Shown: positions 37,549 to 46,467, counted from the stretch's first letter. The stretch: 64,000 bases of DNA from Streptomyces luomodiensis (GCF_031679605.1 NZ_CP117522.1:62001-126000); one strand, 5' to 3'. The notes: generated from the sequence alone by a model not told the origin. Made by a program: numbers and translations.

Positions 37549-37856
37549 GACAACTCCTCTCGGGGCCGGCCGCTCGGCGGTACGAAGGCAACGGGACGGC
37601 CGGACGTGTCGGGGCGATCGGTGAGTTCCACGACGTCACCGGCCTCGACCGTGCCGTGCAACCTGGCCACGAGCAGCGGTTCGGGGTCGCAGGCCACCGA
37701 CGCGATGACGACGTCGCCGAGGTGGGTCAGCTGCTCGACCACCCCGCGCTCGATGCTTCTGGGGGCCAGATCGGCGCCCCCGCAGCGGGGGCACAGCAAC
37801 CGGGCGGGGAACCACTGGCCGCCGCACGTCCGGCAGTTCTGCACGATCACACTCAT
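37545..37856 (-). CDS. Zn-ribbon/OB-fold (DUF35) partner protein
   Basis: 103 aa. An N-terminal rubredoxin-like zinc ribbon (CRTCGGQW, then CPRCGGADL) is followed by an OB-fold beta-barrel (LTHLGDVVIASVA, LVARLHGTVEAGDVVEL). DUF35 proteins form complexes with thiolase-superfamily partners, for instance the Ltp2 retro-aldolase of steroid side-chain degradation. It is encoded between, and overlaps, the thiolase-like and ligase genes, which supports the same kind of complex. Confidence 0.85.
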   Translation of the reverse strand: MSVIVQNCRTCGGQWFPARLLCPRCGGADLAPRSIERGVVEQLTHLGDVVIASVACDPEPLLVARLHGTVEAGDVVELTDRPDTSGRPVAFVPPSGRPREELS

Positions 37857-39007
37857 TCGGCCGCCTCCAGGAGCCCGGCGGTGGCACACGCGCCGTAGCG
37901 GTAGAGCACCATCCCGTATCCGCTGAACAGGCCGAGACGGGCATCGACCTGCCGCTGTCCGGCCTGGCCGCGCAGCTGCCGGACGATCTCCACGAGTCCG
38001 TGCATGCCTCCCGCGGAACCCGGCTGACCGGCCGAGAGCTGTCCGCCGGAGGTGTTGACGGCGAGCTTGCGGGTGGCGAGACGCTCGGCGATGAAGGCCG
38101 GCATCTCACCGCCGGCGACCAGCCCAAGGTCCTTGAGCTGGGCGAGCGCCATGGCCGGGTAGTCGTCGTACACGCTGACCACGTCGACGTCGGCGGGCCC
38201 ATGGCCTGCGGTGTCCCACAGCTCGGACGCGCAGTCGGCCAAGCCGGTGACCAGGCCGTCGCCTGTCTGGTCATCGCTGTTGTAACGGGCCGAGACGGTC
38301 AGCACCCTGGCTCGTCGCGTGCCCGCGGCCCGTTCGTCGGCCGCGACCACCACGGCATCGGCGCCCGTGACCGGCGGTACGCAGTCGTACCGGCCAAGGG
38401 GTTCGGCGACCATGGGAGCGTTCAGGTAGTCGTCGAGCGTCATCGGCTTGCGGTACACGGCCCCGGGGTTGAGAGCCGCCCATGCGCGTTGCGCCACCGC
38501 GAGCCGCCCATAATCCGTACGAGTGAGTCCCTCGGCCGCCATCTGACGCTGGGTCAGCAGTGCGAAAAGGGCGTTCGGTCCGAGCATGTCCAGCGGAACC
38601 AAATGGTCGGCGGTCGCCCGGTTGTATTCGGCCACCATCTTGAGGTGCACCTGCTGGTCCATCAGGTCGCCGGCCACGAGCACCACGACCGAGGCGTCGC
38701 CGGACTCCACGGCCCGCACGGCGTGCTGCAGCATCGTGCCGGCGCTCGCCCCGCCGTTGGTGTCCTGCATCAGCCAACGCAGCCGCAGTCCGAGCCGCCA
38801 GGCCAGGTCGATGGCGTGGTCCGGACCAAGAGTGAAGCTGCAGACACCGAAGCCGTCGACCTCGGAGGTCTGGAGGTTGGCATCGGCGAGTGCGCGGCGT
38901 ACGGCGTCGGCGAGCACCCGTTCGGTGGTCGTGTCGGATGCTGGATGCCGGGTGTAGGGCGACTCACCGGCGCCGATGACGGAGACGCCGCTTGTCATCC
39001 TTCTCAT
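37853..39007 (-). CDS. Thiolase-superfamily protein, SCP-x/Ltp2-like (probable retro-aldolase)
   Basis: The ATG at 39007 follows GGGAGAG; ATGs at 38998 and 39025 are alternatives. About 384 aa. The nucleophile loop reads MQDTNGGASAGTMLQHA, lacking the Cys expected of true thiolases; the late block is NTSGGQLSAGQPGSAGGMHG. Cys-less members paired with DUF35 act as Ltp2-type aldolases, cleaving beta-hydroxyacyl-CoA to a ketone or aldehyde plus acetyl- or propionyl-CoA. The adjacent DUF35 gene and CoA ligase support this. Direct thiolysis cannot be excluded. Confidence 0.78.
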   Translation of the reverse strand: MRRMTSGVSVIGAGESPYTRHPASDTTTERVLADAVRRALADANLQTSEVDGFGVCSFTLGPDHAIDLAWRLGLRLRWLMQDTNGGASAGTMLQHAVRAVESGDASVVVLVAGDLMDQQVHLKMVAEYNRATADHLVPLDMLGPNALFALLTQRQMAAEGLTRTDYGRLAVAQRAWAALNPGAVYRKPMTLDDYLNAPMVAEPLGRYDCVPPVTGADAVVVAADERAAGTRRARVLTVSARYNSDDQTGDGLVTGLADCASELWDTAGHGPADVDVVSVYDDYPAMALAQLKDLGLVAGGEMPAFIAERLATRKLAVNTSGGQLSAGQPGSAGGMHGLVEIVRQLRGQAGQRQVDARLGLFSGYGMVLYRYGACATAGLLEAAE

Positions 39008-39157
39008 CAGAGCTCGCTCTCCCATTTCGTGACACGGTCGGGGGATTCATGCGCGGGGCCGTCTTGGTGGCCATGAAGGTGCGCTTGAGCTCCTTTTTCG
39101 GCGTCGCGGACAGGCCGTGCGGCCCGGTCCGGTGGCCTAGGGGCTCTGGGCGGTGCC

Positions 39158-40807
39158 TCAGTGCCCGAAAGCTTCCTGCAGCCACCAGGAACCCCCGTCC
39201 GAGGTGATCTTGGCGTCCAGCACCAGGGGACGGACGGGGCCGGCCGACAGCCACTCCTTCACGGCGTACGTGTCCTCGGGCCGTCGGATGGTCAGCGCCT
39301 CGCACCCATGTCCCCGCGCGAGCGCCGCGATGTCCGTGTCGGGGAAGGTCACCGTGTCGAGGCCGCTCGTGCCGGCCCCGAAGTGATGCACCTCGGCTCC
39401 GTACATGGCGTCGTTGTAGACGACGATCAACATGGGCAGACCCAGCCGTACGACGGTCTCGAGCTCCGACAGGCCCATCAGGAACCCGCCGTCACCGCAG
39501 CCGGCCACGGGCAGCCGGTCGGGCTGCGCCAGCGCGGCACCGATCGCGGTCGCCAGGCCCAGGCCGACGGACTGGAACGCCTGGGTGAAACAGAACCCGT
39601 ACTCGTCGGGCACGTCGAGGTACATGCTCGGGTAGCCGAGGAAGTTGCCCGAGTCCACGGAGACGATCCGCTCGGTGGGCAGGATGTCGTTGAGCGCGAC
39701 GGTCAGACTGCGCGGGTCGACCCGTCCGTCCCCCGAAGCGTCCTCGAATCCGACCTGATTCCAGCGCAGGCCGGACCGGATCCGCTCGGCCACGTCCGGA
39801 GTGCGGTAACCCGTGCGCCCGCCGGGCGAGTTCGCCCGCAGCCACGCGGCCGTGGCCCGGGCCGTTCCGGCGACACCGCCCCACAGACCGAGGTCCACGT
39901 CACGGTGTACGCCGATGGCCCCGGGTTCGATGTCGACCTGGACGACGGTCGCGTCCGGCGCGATGAGCCTGCCGTGCCGCATGGTCCACATGTTCAGGGC
40001 GCAGCCGAATCCCACCAGCAGGTCGGCGCCGGAGACGAGCTCGGCCGTCAGCGGCGAGGAGAAGCCGCCGGAGACGTCGATGTTCCAGGCGTCGCCGTTG
40101 AACATCCCGCGGGAGACGGCGGATGTGGCCAGGAGTGCGCCCGCCTCGGCGGCCAGTTCGCGGACGGCGTCCCTGGAGCCCGGGGAACGGCCGCCGCGTC
40201 CGACGACGAACACCGGCCGCTCGGCGCGTTCCAGCAGCTGCGCGAACGCGGCTATCTCACTGTCGTCGGGCCGCGGTTCGGCGACCCGGTGGTACTCCCG
40301 GGCCGGGGACTCTGCGTCCAGGGGCGCATCCTGAACGTCGATGGGAACGTTGAGGACGACCGTGCGCCGCTGGTGGCGGCAGATCGCGAAGGCCCGTGCC
40401 ACATCGTCGAGGGCGGTTCTGGGAGACCGGACGCGCAGCGCGACCGCCCCGATACCGGCCGCGATCGCCGCCTGGTCGAGCGCGAAGTTCGAGGTCGGAT
40501 CGGCGGCTTCGGCGGTCAGCACCAGCAGCGGCGTCCTGCTCTTCGCGGCCTCGGTGATTCCGGTGAGGGCGTTCGTGTAGCCGCAGCCCTGGTGCAGGGA
40601 GAGCACGGCGACCTCGTCGGACATCCGGGCGTACGCGTCCGCCATGGTGGCCGCGCCGCCCTCGTGACGAGCGGCGACGAACCGTGCGCCACCGCGCACC
40701 ATCGCGTCGGTGAAGTGGAAGTTGCCGCTGCCGACCACACCGAAGACCGTCCGGACCCCGAGATCGGTGAGCTGCCTGCCCATGGCTTCGTGGACAAGCA
40801 CGGTCAC
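39158..40807 (-). CDS. Thiamine-diphosphate-dependent 2-oxoacid decarboxylase-like enzyme
   Basis: 549 aa; the GTG at 40807 overlaps the cyclase stop. The N-terminal PYR domain holds the catalytic Glu in FVAARHEGGAATMADAYAR. The C-terminal PP domain has GCGDGGFLMGLSELETVVR, then VVYNDAMYGAE, the ThDP-Mg motif. The fold is that of acetolactate synthase/benzoylformate decarboxylase. With an isatin-hydrolase-like gene directly upstream, isatinate decarboxylation is the most attractive role. Other 2-oxoacids remain possible. Confidence 0.82.
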   Translation of the reverse strand: MTVLVHEAMGRQLTDLGVRTVFGVVGSGNFHFTDAMVRGGARFVAARHEGGAATMADAYARMSDEVAVLSLHQGCGYTNALTGITEAAKSRTPLLVLTAEAADPTSNFALDQAAIAAGIGAVALRVRSPRTALDDVARAFAICRHQRRTVVLNVPIDVQDAPLDAESPAREYHRVAEPRPDDSEIAAFAQLLERAERPVFVVGRGGRSPGSRDAVRELAAEAGALLATSAVSRGMFNGDAWNIDVSGGFSSPLTAELVSGADLLVGFGCALNMWTMRHGRLIAPDATVVQVDIEPGAIGVHRDVDLGLWGGVAGTARATAAWLRANSPGGRTGYRTPDVAERIRSGLRWNQVGFEDASGDGRVDPRSLTVALNDILPTERIVSVDSGNFLGYPSMYLDVPDEYGFCFTQAFQSVGLGLATAIGAALAQPDRLPVAGCGDGGFLMGLSELETVVRLGLPMLIVVYNDAMYGAEVHHFGAGTSGLDTVTFPDTDIAALARGHGCEALTIRRPEDTYAVKEWLSAGPVRPLVLDAKITSDGGSWWLQEAFGH

Positions 40808-41610
40808 TGGACTTCTCCGTTCTCCATAAGAGCCAGAACCCGTGCCGGACTGCCGGACCCTCCCACGATGCGGAGCGGAGCGACGATCAGGACGGCGCCG
40901 GTGACGGGCAGCCGGTCGAGGTTCTGCAACTGGGTGACTCCGTACTTGCCCGCGCCCAGCAGGTAGTGGTGCGCCGGGAACTGCGGGGTGAAGGTGAACG
41001 CCTGCCCGGCGTCGGTCCCGACCGTCTCCACTCCGAGTCCGACGATCGGTGACTCGTCGGCCAGCCAGCGGGCGCATTCGGCCGTGATGCCGGGCGTGTG
41101 CGGCCCGCTTTCGTCCGCGTTGAGGAACAGTTGCTGATCGTGCGAGCGGGCGGCCCAACCAGTCCGATAGAGCAGCCAACCGTCCTCCGGCAGCGGGCCG
41201 TTGTGGTACTGCCACTCCTCCAGGTGTTCAGGTGTCAGCAGGAAGTCCGGGTCGGCGGCGCACTCGGCGGTCTTGTCGATCACGGCAGCGGGAGCCACCA
41301 GGCGCCGGACCGGTACGTGAGCGACGTCCCCCTTGTCGGCGCCGGTGACCCAGTGGCACGGCGCGTCGAAGTGGGTGCCCACGTGCTCACCGGTGTGAAT
41401 GCCGTTCTGGTAGGACGTGCGCCCCCGATCGTCATACCGCGCAAGCTCCTCCAGCTCGAAGTGAGGGATCGGCGCCATGTCTGGCGGAAGGTCGAGCACG
41501 GGCGTCGACGGCGACAGGAGGGCGGTCAGGTCGACCACCTCGACGCCGCCGGAGGCCAGAGCGGACGTCAGGCCGCCCAGCAGGCCGTCTGCGGAGAGTG
41601 TCGAAGACAT
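40804..41610 (-). CDS. Cyclase-family metal hydrolase (isatin hydrolase / KynB-like)
   Basis: 268 aa. The metal-binding signature HTGEHVGTHFDAPCHWV (HxGTHxDxPxH type) is at about residues 70-86, and GVETVGTDAGQAFTF is the second active-site block. The family includes isatin hydrolase, kynurenine formamidase KynB and polyketide cyclase-like enzymes; the long C-terminus with FPAHHYLLGAGKYGVTQLQN is of the isatin-hydrolase-like subgroup. It is first in the operon, divergent from LysR copy 2. Isatin to isatinate is inferred from the ThDP enzyme next to it; formamidase activity is the alternative. Confidence 0.78.
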   Translation of the reverse strand: MSSTLSADGLLGGLTSALASGGVEVVDLTALLSPSTPVLDLPPDMAPIPHFELEELARYDDRGRTSYQNGIHTGEHVGTHFDAPCHWVTGADKGDVAHVPVRRLVAPAAVIDKTAECAADPDFLLTPEHLEEWQYHNGPLPEDGWLLYRTGWAARSHDQQLFLNADESGPHTPGITAECARWLADESPIVGLGVETVGTDAGQAFTFTPQFPAHHYLLGAGKYGVTQLQNLDRLPVTGAVLIVAPLRIVGGSGSPARVLALMENGEVQ

Positions 41611-41720
41611 GGCCCCATCATTTGGCAGGGATGAGGCCTTGACTAATGCTTCTCCGGTCGGCGTTATTCGTGTTTGGCTATACCGAAGCCCAACACCATG
41701 CTACGGAGAGATGTCGAGAG
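41611..41720. promoter_or_regulatory. Divergent promoter region of the cyclase operon and LysR copy 2
   Basis: 110 bases. TGGCTATACC at 41675-41684 is, on the minus strand, GGTATAGCCA, matching the GGCATAGCC core found before LysR copy 1 and the dehydrogenase operon. This is the expected place for a LysR site. Promoter boxes were not assigned. Confidence 0.4.
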
Positions 41721-42668
41721 ATGAACGTGGAGCACTTTCTGGACGGTCGGCTGAAACTGCGCCACCTCGTTCTCGTCACCGTCGTGGCTGATGAGGGCAC
41801 TCTGGTCGGTGCCGCCAAGGCGATGCACGTCACCCAACCCGTCGTGACCCGAAGCCTCCAGGAGATCGAGACGATCATCGGGGTCAAACTCTTCGCCAGG
41901 GGACCGCGAGGCGTCCGCCCGACCCAGTACGGCGACATCCTCATCGAGCACGCCCGCGCGGTCGTCGGCAATGTGCGCGCCGCGGCCGGACGTATCCACG
42001 AGCTCCAGCGTCTCGGCATGGAGCCCGTACGGGTCGGAACCAACCTCGCCGGCGCCTACTCCCTTCTGCCGCAGACCCTGATCCGGCTCAAGAAGGCCCA
42101 CCCGCACCTCACCGTCTCGGTCGTCGAGGCGATGCCCGAGGAACTCGGCCTGCAACTCTCCCGAGGCGAAGTGGACGTACTGGTCGGCCGACTCCAGCCG
42201 TCGAGCCTGCGCGCCACGCTGCGTCACGTACGGCTCTACGACGAACCGGTTCGGCTCGTCGTTCGGCATGCGCACCCCTGCCTCGGAACACCCACCAGCG
42301 GCATCGAGGACCTCATGGACCTGCCGTGGATCCTGCCGGGCCGAAACACCCAACTGCGCCAGGAAATCGACGAACTCTTCGACCGCCGAGGCCTGCCTCT
42401 CCCCGCGAACATCATCGAGTGCTCGACGATCCTCACGCTGAGGACGGTTCTGTTGGAAACAGACGCCGTCGCTCCACTGCCCATGCTGATCGGCGCGCGG
42501 GACCCTCTTCTTGCCATGCTGCCCCTGGGTCTTGACACCGTGCCGCGCGAGATCGGGATCACCACGGCCGCCGACCGGCGGCCGTCCGCGAGTACCAGGC
42601 TCCTGATCAAGGAAATCGTGGCAGTCGCCCGGGAGACCGACCCCGTGCTGTTGGAATCACGGCGATGA
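41721..42668 (+). CDS. LysR-type transcriptional regulator, copy 2
   Basis: 315 aa from the ATG at 41721. HTH block LRHLVLVTVVADEGTLVGAA, MHVTQPVVTRSLQEIETIIG and KLFARGPRGVRPTQYG; effector domain from about residue 95. It shares most of the HTH residues with copy 1 at 24 kb, so the two probably recognise similar sites. It is divergent from the cyclase-ThDP-thiolase operon, which it likely activates in response to a pathway intermediate. Confidence 0.88.
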   Translation: MNVEHFLDGRLKLRHLVLVTVVADEGTLVGAAKAMHVTQPVVTRSLQEIETIIGVKLFARGPRGVRPTQYGDILIEHARAVVGNVRAAAGRIHELQRLGMEPVRVGTNLAGAYSLLPQTLIRLKKAHPHLTVSVVEAMPEELGLQLSRGEVDVLVGRLQPSSLRATLRHVRLYDEPVRLVVRHAHPCLGTPTSGIEDLMDLPWILPGRNTQLRQEIDELFDRRGLPLPANIIECSTILTLRTVLLETDAVAPLPMLIGARDPLLAMLPLGLDTVPREIGITTAADRRPSASTRLLIKEIVAVARETDPVLLESRR

Positions 42669-42697
42669 TGGGAGCAATTTGTTCTCGCGTGCTTGTC

Positions 42698-42859
42698 TGC
42701 CCGTCCTCGATCGATCTGTCCCGCACCTTGCGGTTCCTGACCGGGCAACTCGTTTCTCGGCGACAGGAGATCGGGACACGGCGGCGACGCCTGACAGCCG
42801 ATCGCCAGGCTCTCCTCGCCATGGTCCACCTGCGGTGGGGTGACATCTACGCCCGCCTT
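42698..42859 (+). mobile_element. IS5-type transposase N-terminal remnant
   Basis: Plus-strand CPSSIDLSRTLRFLTGQLVS, RRQEIGTRRRRLTADRQALL and MVHLRWGDIYARL match the start of a common Streptomyces IS5-like transposase. It stops where the opposite-strand excisionase-like remnant begins. The rest of the element is absent. Confidence 0.55.
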
Positions 42860-42985
42860 GAGGATCATGACCGGGTACTCGCCCCGCTTCGCCAGCGCGT
42901 AGCCCGTGCTGCGGCCGATCGGCGGCGCGTTCTTCACTGTGCCGAGGTAGACGGCGACAGGCAGAGCGAGCAGCCCCGTGGGTCA
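42851..42985 (-). pseudogene. Excisionase-like HTH remnant
   Basis: Minus-strand LPVAVYLGTVKNAPPIGRST, GYALAKRGEYPVMILKAG matches the AlpA/MerR-type HTH of excisionases from integrated actinobacterial elements, where the block normally reads through IGRSxxYxLAKxGEFP. The end is cut by the IS5 remnant. It suggests that an integrative element was once here. Confidence 0.5.
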
Positions 42986-42989
42986 ATCC

Positions 42990-43430
42990 CAGCCTCTCCG
43001 TCCCAGTGACTTCCCAGTGACTCTTCAGGGACTGCCAGCGAGGCCACGCTGGATGGCGGGTGGTCCTGACGGGCCCACCACGGGCTGTCCGGACAGCCGG
43101 GCGGACTGCCAGGGTGACGGCGCCCGCAGATGACGGCGCCCATCCATGCCACCAGCGGACCCCCGTAATCGACCGCGGCCAGGGGCCCCAGCCACTCCCG
43201 CCCGACCACGCAGCCGAGCCAGGCGCAGAAAGCCCCGCCGGGGGCGAACGGTCGCGGGGAGTGGCCGCCGCTGTCGGCCCACACCAGCTCGGCCATGGCC
43301 GGGTCCAGCAGCGTCCTCGCGACCGCAACCACCTCGGGGAAGATGACCGCGTCCCAGCCGACCACCCGCCAGCGCTCCAGGTCGGTCCCGGCGTCGCCGC
43401 TCCCGACCTGGTGCAGCCGACAGAGCCAGG
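42990..43430 (-). other. Coding-like remnant of unknown origin
   Basis: The minus-strand frame contains ERWRVVGWDAVIFPEVVAVA, TLLDPAMAELVWADSGG and FCAWLGCVVGREWLGPLAAVDYGG with good codon bias, but no complete gene. A TniQ-like or other element protein is possible. It adjoins the histidine-kinase fragment, and both ends are broken. Confidence 0.3.
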
Positions 43431-43440
43431 CCGCTGCGAC

Positions 43441-43770
43441 AGCGCCGCCCCCGCACACGTACACGGAAACCCCGACGAATACGAACGGCTGCTGCGCAAC
43501 CTCATCGACAACGCCGCCCGCCACGCCGCCCACCCCATCCAGATCACCATCCGGAACCAGGACACCTGGGTCGTCCTCACAGTGCACGACGACGGACCAG
43601 GCGTGCCCACCGAGGACGCCGAGCGCATCTTCGAACGCTTCGTCCGGCTCGACGACGTCCGCTCCCGCGACCACGGCGGCACCGGCCTGGGCCTCGCCAT
43701 CGCCCGCGACCTGGCCCACCGCCACCAAGGCGCGAACAGGCTGCCGGAGCGAGCCGGGCGGGAGCAGTGC
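43441..43770 (+). pseudogene. Sensor histidine kinase ATPase-domain fragment
   Basis: Plus-strand DEYERLLRNLIDNAARHA is the N box, LTVHDDGPGVPTEDAERIFERFVR the G1 and F boxes in sequence, and GGTGLGLAIARDLAHRHQG the G2 box. The dimerisation domain and sensor are missing upstream. The last strand (EPGGSS) is in another frame at about 43740. It is a dead fragment of an EnvZ/OmpR-type two-component kinase. Confidence 0.7.
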
Positions 43771-43771
43771 G

Positions 43772-44980
43772 TCAACTGGCCCTGGCAGAGCGCGTGGCGC
43801 GGACCAGCCAGAGGGTGGCGGCAAGGCACAAGGCCGAGATGCCGCCCAGCAGAATCGGAACGGCGCGTGCACCGGACCACTCAATGGCCTTGCCCAGCGC
43901 GGGGCCCGCCACCACGCCGCCGATCATCGACGCGGCGATCACCAGGGCTCCGGCCCGCCGGGCCCGCGGTGCCGCCTTGTTGAGCCACGGCAGACCGGTG
44001 GGGAAGATCGGCGCGATGAACAGGCCGACGCCGGCGTACGCGTAGGGGGCGAGGGCCGGCACCGTGGCCAGCGCGAGGCAGACCGTCATGCCGGCGCACG
44101 AGACCGTGATGATGGCCTGGGCGGAAAAGCGCAGCGCGATGGGCGCGACCAGGAAACGGCCCACGGTCATCATCAGCCAGTACACGGAAGTGGCGGTGGC
44201 GGCGACACCCGCGCCGTGGCCCACGGTCTCCAGGTGGGTGGGCTCCCAGCCGCCCACGCCCGCCTCGATGCCCACGTGCAGGACATAGAGGGCGACGAAG
44301 ACAGCCAGCACCGAGCCCAGGCTGCGGCCCAGCGCCGTAGTGCCGGGCGTCTCCCGAGCGGGGTCGGCCGGCTGCGGTGCCCGGTCGCGTACTCCCTTCA
44401 GGCACAGCAGGAGCGGCAGGTTGGCGGCTGCGAACCCGGCGAAGACCACCGGGTAGTGCTCGGCGCCGACGCCGCCGATGAGGGCAGGGCCGAGGATCGC
44501 GCCGACGCCGAAGTGGGCGTTGAGAATGTTGAGCATCGCGCCCGAACGGTGGCCGAAGCCGACGGCGAAGAGCTGGTTGAGGCCGTAGTCGATGCCTCCG
44601 AAGCCGAGTCCGGCGAGCAGCGCCATGACCAGGGCGACGGGCCAGTTCGGCGCAAGCGCGAAGCCTGCCGCACCGACGGCCATGAGCAGGTAGGAAGCCG
44701 CGAGGAGTGGGCGGTTGCCGACGCGGCCGAAGAGCCGGTCGAACAGCAGCACACCGGCGACACCGCCGATGAAGTGGGCGCTCAGCCCCAGCCCGGCGGC
44801 CGAGGGGGACAGCCCGTACTCCGCGCGCAGGCCCGGGATGGCAGGCCCGTACAGGGCCTGGAGGGCCCCGATGAGCACGAAGCCCACGCAGGATGCCACC
44901 ACGGCGGCAGGCTTGAACAGCGGCGCACTCGGTTGTGCAGCCAGTGTGGTGGCCCGCTGTGTGGTCGGTCGGTCGGTCAC
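43772..44980 (-). CDS. MFS transporter (exporter-like), last gene of the six-gene operon
   Basis: 402 aa; the GTG at 44980 overlaps the GMC oxidoreductase stop. About 11-12 hydrophobic segments; VVASCVGFVLIGALQALYGP in TM1 and LLFDRLFGRVGNRPLLAASY as the A-like loop resemble the FucP/YfkF-like and DHA-like branches. No soluble domain is present. As the last gene of a biosynthetic-looking operon it probably exports the product, but an importer is possible. Confidence 0.82.
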   Translation of the reverse strand: MTDRPTTQRATTLAAQPSAPLFKPAAVVASCVGFVLIGALQALYGPAIPGLRAEYGLSPSAAGLGLSAHFIGGVAGVLLFDRLFGRVGNRPLLAASYLLMAVGAAGFALAPNWPVALVMALLAGLGFGGIDYGLNQLFAVGFGHRSGAMLNILNAHFGVGAILGPALIGGVGAEHYPVVFAGFAAANLPLLLCLKGVRDRAPQPADPARETPGTTALGRSLGSVLAVFVALYVLHVGIEAGVGGWEPTHLETVGHGAGVAATATSVYWLMMTVGRFLVAPIALRFSAQAIITVSCAGMTVCLALATVPALAPYAYAGVGLFIAPIFPTGLPWLNKAAPRARRAGALVIAASMIGGVVAGPALGKAIEWSGARAVPILLGGISALCLAATLWLVRATRSARAS

Positions 44981-46467
44981 GTGCTCTCCAGGTGGCGGCC
45001 CACGATCTCGTGGGCGAAGGACATGATCGTTCCCTGCGGACTGATGCCTGGTGCGCCCGGCAGGACGCTGGCGTCGCACAGGTGCAGGTTGGTGAAGCCG
45101 TGCGGTCTGCCGAGCTCGTCGCAGAGCCCGCCGCGGTCGGGCCGTGCGATGGGGCAGCTCGCCATGCCGTGCACGGAGACCAGCTCCCAGTCGCCCGGCC
45201 GGATCCGGGCGCAGTGGTCCGCCACCTCCGCCTGCGTACGCAGCGGGGCGGCGGAGCTGGTCGGTGGCAGGATTTCCACGGCGCCCGCTGCGAACAGCAG
45301 CTGTGCGGTCCTGCGGAACGCCAGGCACAAGGCATGGTGGTCGGCGCGGGTCATGCCGTGCCGCAACAGAGGGGTGCCGCCCACCAGCGCGGCGATCCGG
45401 GCGGTGCCTTGCATCCGTACCTGCGTGGTGTACATGCCCAGGTGGGCTCGGGCGGCCAGGAAGGCGTCGACCTCACGCGGGTCGCGGCCGGCGAGCGCGG
45501 CGCCCAGACCGCCGGGGGTCAGGTTCGACGGCATGACGAGCATGCCCAGCGCGGAGTGTTCCTGGACCTGGGCGGTGAACATCGTGCCGCGTCCGGCGTC
45601 CACGACCTGGGGGAAGCGGGCGATGGTCCGCAGGTTGAGGTGGAGCGCGAGGCGGTTTCCGGCCGTGCGTCGGTGGATGCCGCTGCGGCGCAGCAGTACG
45701 GGGGTTCCGATGGGACCGGCGGCGAGGAAAACGGTGCGGGCGCGGTAGCGGACCCTGCGGCCGTCCGGGCCACTCGCCTCCACGCCGCGCACGATGCCCC
45801 GGTCGTGCGTGATCCGGTGCACGCGCACACCGGGGCGTATGCGGGCTCCGAGTGCCTCTGCTTCGGGCAGGTAGGTCAGGGCCATGCTCTGCTTAGCGCC
45901 GCTGGGGCAGCCGGTGGCGCACTGGTTGCGGTGCCGGCAGCCGCGTACGACGCGCTGCGGGTGCTGCCAGCGCCATCCGAGCGACTCGGCGGCTCCTGCC
46001 AGGAGCCGTGAATCCTCGTTTCCTCCTCCGTGCTCCTGCACGATCATGCCGAGGCGCTGCTGGATCTCGGCGAATCGGAAGTTGATGACCGGCGCCCGGT
46101 AGCTGCCGTAGCCCGACCAGGTGGCCCAGCGGTCAAGGACGGTCGGTGACGGCTCCCACAGCAGGCCGCCGTTGACGACGGTGGTGCCGCCCACGGCGTG
46201 GGCCTCGCCGTAGGCGATGGCCGGGGTGCCGAGGATCGCGGTCGCGCCGCCGTTGCGGTAGAGGTGGCGCATCGACTCCGCCGGACTGGCCGTCGCCAGG
46301 TCGCGGGTGTCGGCCCTGGGGCCTTCCTCCAGGACGGTCACCGACCGTCCGGCGCGGGCCAGCTCCAGTGCGGCGACGCTGCCGCCCGCGCCGGAGCCGA
46401 CCACCAGGGCGTCGCACTCGATGTCCGCGGGGCGGGCCCGGCGGCCGTGCGTGCTGTCCCAGCTCAT
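44977..46467 (-). CDS. GMC-family FAD-dependent alcohol oxidoreductase
   Basis: 496 aa. The Rossmann motif is LVVGSGAGGSVAALELARAG, and HAVGGTTVVNGGLLWEPS contacts FAD. A Cys-rich CRHRNQCATGCPSGAKQS lies mid-protein. The C-terminal block SVHGMASCPIARP and LCDASVLPGAPGISPQGTI carries the His of the active site. It resembles the gluconate-dehydrogenase/long-chain-alcohol-oxidase branch, including sugar 6'-dehydrogenases that pair with class III aminotransferases in aminoglycoside pathways. Here it oxidises an alcohol to a carbonyl, with the 122-aa protein upstream as a possible small subunit. Confidence 0.88.
   Translation of the reverse strand: MSWDSTHGRRARPADIECDALVVGSGAGGSVAALELARAGRSVTVLEEGPRADTRDLATASPAESMRHLYRNGGATAILGTPAIAYGEAHAVGGTTVVNGGLLWEPSPTVLDRWATWSGYGSYRAPVINFRFAEIQQRLGMIVQEHGGGNEDSRLLAGAAESLGWRWQHPQRVVRGCRHRNQCATGCPSGAKQSMALTYLPEAEALGARIRPGVRVHRITHDRGIVRGVEASGPDGRRVRYRARTVFLAAGPIGTPVLLRRSGIHRRTAGNRLALHLNLRTIARFPQVVDAGRGTMFTAQVQEHSALGMLVMPSNLTPGGLGAALAGRDPREVDAFLAARAHLGMYTTQVRMQGTARIAALVGGTPLLRHGMTRADHHALCLAFRRTAQLLFAAGAVEILPPTSSAAPLRTQAEVADHCARIRPGDWELVSVHGMASCPIARPDRGGLCDELGRPHGFTNLHLCDASVLPGAPGISPQGTIMSFAHEIVGRHLEST

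Noticed and set aside
42934..43884. 316-aa minus-strand protein spanning the histidine-kinase fragment
   Set aside because: Its upper half is the antisense of a clear HATPase domain. Only the 42990-43430 part has coding-like character and it is kept as an unknown remnant.
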